Source: an uncultured Oscillospiraceae bacterium
GTDB taxonomy: Bacteria; Bacillota; Clostridia; Oscillospirales; Oscillospiraceae
Direction of reading: 5' to 3'
Assembly (NCBI GenBank): GCA_910587205.1
Contig: CAJULZ010000073.1
Location: 1 to 14,313, forward strand
Length of the DNA: 14,313 nucleotides
Within the stretch, counting starts at the first letter, position 1; every line of letters begins with the position of its first letter. Below the pieces are notes generated by a model. It worked only from the letters and a program-made list of their open reading frames with translations. It was not told the origin of the DNA and ran no database searches. Below, one piece after another: positions 11,679 to 14,313 of the stretch. A program made the translations under genes and the position numbers.

Positions 11679-11725
11679 ACGTTAAAGGGTTGGCGGTTTA
11701 CGCCAGCCCTTTAACGTGATATGAT
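11679..11725 (+). promoter_or_regulatory. P-type ATPase promoter inside a 17-bp inverted repeat
   Basis: Positions 11679-11695 and 11701-11717 form a 17-bp inverted repeat with one T-G pair and a GTTTA loop. TTTACG (11697-11702), 17 bp, then TATGAT (11720-11725) make a fair sigma-A promoter, so the right arm occupies the spacer. It could be an operator for a repressor or a terminator-like hairpin for the kinase operon; no T-run follows on the plus strand. Confidence 0.5.
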
Positions 11726-11766
11726 ATCCCATGACATTCCAAATTACGACGCAAAGGAGCTTTCCT

Positions 11767-14274
11767 ATGGCTCAATCTTCACAGGCACAGCAGGCCCCGC
11801 CCCCCAGGCGCGGGCGGGAGGAAAAACAGCGGGAGCGCCGCCGGGAGGAACGGGCCGCCCGCTCGCCCCATGAACCGGAACGGGTGTTCCCCGACCCGAA
11901 AATGGGCCTCACCGCCGCCCAGGCGGCGGACTTCCTGGAACATGGCCTGGGCAACGAGGCGGTGGCCTCCAACGCCAAATCCACCGGCCAGATCATCCGG
12001 GAAAATACCCTCACCTTCTTCAACCTGGTCTTTGTGGTGCTGGCCGCCCTGCTGGTGCTGGCCGGGGACTTCAAGGACATGATGTTCCTGGGCATCGCCG
12101 CGGTGAACTCCATCATCGGCATCATCCAGCAGCTCCGCTCCCGGGCCACCCTGGAAAAGCTGTCCCTCATCAGCGAGGCCCGGGTCAAGGTGGTGCGGGA
12201 CGGGCAGCTGGGCACCGTCCCGGTGCACAAGCTGGTGCGGGAGGACATTGTGGAGCTGGGGGCGGGGGACCAGATTCCCGCCGACGGCCCGGTGCTGTCC
12301 GGCCAGGTGACGGTGAACGAGGCCCTCATCACCGGCGAGGCTGACCCCATCACCAAAGACGTGGGGGACGAGCTGCTCAGCGGCAGCTTCGTGGTATCCG
12401 GCAAATGCCGCGCCCGGCTGGACCGGGTGGGCGCGGCCAGCTACGCCTCCCGCCTGTCCCTGGAGGCCAAGGCCGACCAGGGGGTGGGCCGGTCGGAGAT
12501 GATGAAGTCGCTGGACAAGCTGATCCGTTTCATCGGCTTCGCCCTCATCCCCATCGGGGCCGCCCTGTTCTACAACGAGCTGGCCGTCCAGGGCAACGCC
12601 TTCACTGAGGCCGTCCCGTCGGTGGTGGCCGCCCTCATCGGCATGATCCCCGAAGGGCTGTACTTGCTCACCAGCGTGGCGCTGGCGGTGTCCGTCATGC
12701 GCCTGGGGCAGAAGCAGACCCTCGTGCACGAAATGAGCGCGGTGGAGACCTTGGCCCATGTGGACGTTTTGTGCGTGGACAAGACGGGCACCATCACCCA
12801 GCCGGAGATGTCCGTCCAGGAGATCGTCCCCCTGGACGAGGACCGCTGCCCCCAGGCCCGCGTGGAGGAGATCTTCAACGCCTACTACCGCGCCGTGGAC
12901 GCGGACAACGACACCGCCCGGGCCATGGCCCGCCGGTTCAGCAAGACCTCCGTCTGGCCCGTGGAGCGCACCGTCCCCTTCACCTCCGCCAACAAATGGT
13001 CGGCGGTAGTGTTCCGCTCCCAGGGCTCCTACGTGGTGGGGGCGCCGGAGTTTATCATGAAGGCCCGGTACGCCGATCTGGAGCACATGGTCGCCCCCTA
13101 CCAGGAGCAGGGCTGCCGGGTGCTGCTGCTGGCCAAGTGCGCCAACCCGCCCACCATGGACGGGGGAATCGTGGGCGCGGCAGAGCCGCTGGCCCTGGCC
13201 GTCATCAGCAACCCCATCCGGGAGGAGGCCCCCGAGACCTTCCGCTACTTCGCCCAGCAGGGCGTCGCCGTCAAAGTGATCTCCGGGGACAACCCGTCCA
13301 CCGTGTCCGCCGTGGCCGTCCAAGCGGGCATCAAGGGGGCGGAGCGGTTCGTAGACGCCGCCACCCTCAAGGAGCCCACGGATTACGCCCGGGCGGTGCG
13401 GGAGTACAGCGTGTTTGGCCGCGTCACTCCCGACCAGAAACGTAAGCTGGTGAAGGCCCTGCAAAAAGCGGGCCACACCGTAGCCATGACCGGGGACGGT
13501 GTGAACGACGTGCTGGCCCTGAAGGACGCCGACTGCGGCATCGCCATGGCCTCCGGCGCGGAGGCGGCCTGCCAGGTGGCCCAGGTGGTGCTGCTGGACT
13601 CCAACTTCGCCTCCATGCCCCAGGTGGTGCAGGAAGGGCGGCGGGTGATCAACAACATCCAGCGGGCGGCGGCCCTCTACCTCGTCAAAAACATCATGTC
13701 CTTCTTCCTGTCCCTCATCACCCTGCTCGCCGGCTTCCCCTACCCCTTCATCCCCATCCAGCTCACCCTGATCAGCGCCCTGACCATCGGCGCGCCCTCC
13801 TTCGTGCTGGCCCTGGAGCCCAACCACGAGATCGTCAAGGGCCGCTTTATGACCAACGTCCTGCGCCGGGCGCTGCCCGGCGGCCTGGCCAACGTGGTGC
13901 TGATGATTTTCATCGAGCTGTTCACCGTCGCTTTTTCCTTTGAGCGGGTCACTCTTTCCACCCTGGCCACCGTTATCATGGGCGAGGTGGGCCTGCTGGT
14001 GCTCTATTACATCTCAAAGCCCCTGGACTGGAAGCGGTGGACCCTGCTGGGCGCCATGTCGGCGGCCTTCGCCGTCGCGGTGCTGGCCCTGGGCGGGTTC
14101 TTCCAGCTCACGCCGCTGGACTTCCAGGCGGGGCTGGTCATCGTGGTGTTCCTCATGCTCACCCCGTCGGTGATCTTCGTGTTTGAGCGGGCCTTCGAGT
14201 GGGGCTCCGCCGCCATCGCCCTGCTGTCGCAGAAGCGGCGCGGGGCCGCGCCGCGCCGGGCCGCCCGGCGGTAG
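11767..14274 (+). CDS. P-type cation-transporting ATPase (CtpE-like, probably Ca2+)
   Basis: The protein has 835 residues. A highly charged cytoplasmic N-terminus (about 1-45, Arg/Glu/Pro-rich) precedes two helices. The actuator domain carries the ITGEAD loop (about 188-193; Ala replaces the Ser of the common TGES). M4 is MIPEGLYLLTS (Pro-Glu-Gly-Leu, cation site), the phosphorylation site is Asp338 in CVDKTGTIT, and the hinge and nucleotide motifs are VKVISGDNP and MTGDGVNDVLALKDADCGIAM. C-terminal helices follow, with a basic tail ending RRAARR. Sequence around PEGL and the following VHEMSAVETLAHVD resembles mycobacterial CtpE, a Ca uptake ATPase. Ca specificity is inferred and not certain. 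ATG 11767 is chosen because AAAGGAG lies 7 nt upstream; the ATG at 11731 has none. A promoter within an inverted repeat lies at 11697-11725. The 39 bases after it show nothing recognisable. Confidence 0.93.
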   Translation: MAQSSQAQQAPPPRRGREEKQRERRREERAARSPHEPERVFPDPKMGLTAAQAADFLEHGLGNEAVASNAKSTGQIIRENTLTFFNLVFVVLAALLVLAGDFKDMMFLGIAAVNSIIGIIQQLRSRATLEKLSLISEARVKVVRDGQLGTVPVHKLVREDIVELGAGDQIPADGPVLSGQVTVNEALITGEADPITKDVGDELLSGSFVVSGKCRARLDRVGAASYASRLSLEAKADQGVGRSEMMKSLDKLIRFIGFALIPIGAALFYNELAVQGNAFTEAVPSVVAALIGMIPEGLYLLTSVALAVSVMRLGQKQTLVHEMSAVETLAHVDVLCVDKTGTITQPEMSVQEIVPLDEDRCPQARVEEIFNAYYRAVDADNDTARAMARRFSKTSVWPVERTVPFTSANKWSAVVFRSQGSYVVGAPEFIMKARYADLEHMVAPYQEQGCRVLLLAKCANPPTMDGGIVGAAEPLALAVISNPIREEAPETFRYFAQQGVAVKVISGDNPSTVSAVAVQAGIKGAERFVDAATLKEPTDYARAVREYSVFGRVTPDQKRKLVKALQKAGHTVAMTGDGVNDVLALKDADCGIAMASGAEAACQVAQVVLLDSNFASMPQVVQEGRRVINNIQRAAALYLVKNIMSFFLSLITLLAGFPYPFIPIQLTLISALTIGAPSFVLALEPNHEIVKGRFMTNVLRRALPGGLANVVLMIFIELFTVAFSFERVTLSTLATVIMGEVGLLVLYYISKPLDWKRWTLLGAMSAAFAVAVLALGGFFQLTPLDFQAGLVIVVFLMLTPSVIFVFERAFEWGSAAIALLSQKRRGAAPRRAARR

Positions 14275-14313
14275 CCCCTCCCGCGCGCAAACCAAAAGCG
14301 CCCGCCCGGAACC

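Noticed and set aside
11779..13827. A 682-codon open frame on the minus strand opposite the P-type ATPase
   Set aside because: It is a GC-rich antisense shadow of a clearly recognisable ATPase. The translation is low-complexity (Gly/His/Val/Gln) without family motifs or a ribosome binding site.

Overview
The window is a GC-rich, spore-forming Firmicutes chromosome. It fits the Oscillospiraceae (Flavonifractor / Lawsonibacter / Intestinimonas type). The reasons are the high GC content, strong AGGAGG-type ribosome binding sites, CotF-like spore coat genes behind a sigma-G-type promoter, and a clostridial RepA/DUF6017 replication gene. This assignment is inferred from protein style; no database search was possible.

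Layout. Positions 1-1030 (minus strand) hold a replication-initiator gene of the kind carried by clostridial integrative/conjugative elements. It is split into two frames at an A-run that matches a -1 slippery heptamer, and it has a strong hairpin in its leader. Positions 1153-1868 (minus) hold a DivIVA-like coiled-coil protein, divergently transcribed from a CaCA-family calcium/sodium antiporter (2005-2967). Positions 3066-6182 hold two alpha/beta-hydrolase esterases and an ATP-grasp ligase, an apparent enzyme cluster of unknown product. The tail of this cluster contains a 15/16 match to the ParB-binding parS site, followed by a strong terminator. Positions 6183-6705 are two small spore coat genes behind a consensus-like sigma-G promoter.

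Positions 6890-11495 form a regulated transporter locus: OmpR-family response regulator, ABC ATPase, ABC permease, three hydrophobic micro-proteins and a histidine kinase with almost no sensor domain. The layout resembles lantibiotic or peptide-antibiotic self-protection/detoxification modules. In such modules the two-component system senses an envelope stress and induces the ABC exporter. Tandem 11-bp-spaced repeats just upstream of the ABC promoter are a candidate binding site for the regulator. Positions 11679-14274 hold a CtpE-like P-type cation ATPase whose promoter is embedded in a 17-bp inverted repeat.

The most unusual feature is a family of structured non-coding repeats filling the gaps of the 6.7-11.7 kb region. 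There are five copies at four sites (6695-6861, 7771-8064 as a tandem pair, 10140-10305, and 11509-11661 in reverse). They share a 5' core (CGGATGGACCGnAGCGAnGGC-like), an internal double hairpin whose arms change sequence but keep pairing, a GnAGGGAAnCC-like block and the 3' end AGCGTGAC. Most are flanked by direct repeats. Their repeat period is 134-138 bp although the direct repeats vary from 18 to 29 bp. A separate 162-bp MITE-like element with 18-bp inverted ends sits directly after the permease stop codon. No rRNA, tRNA or CRISPR was seen.
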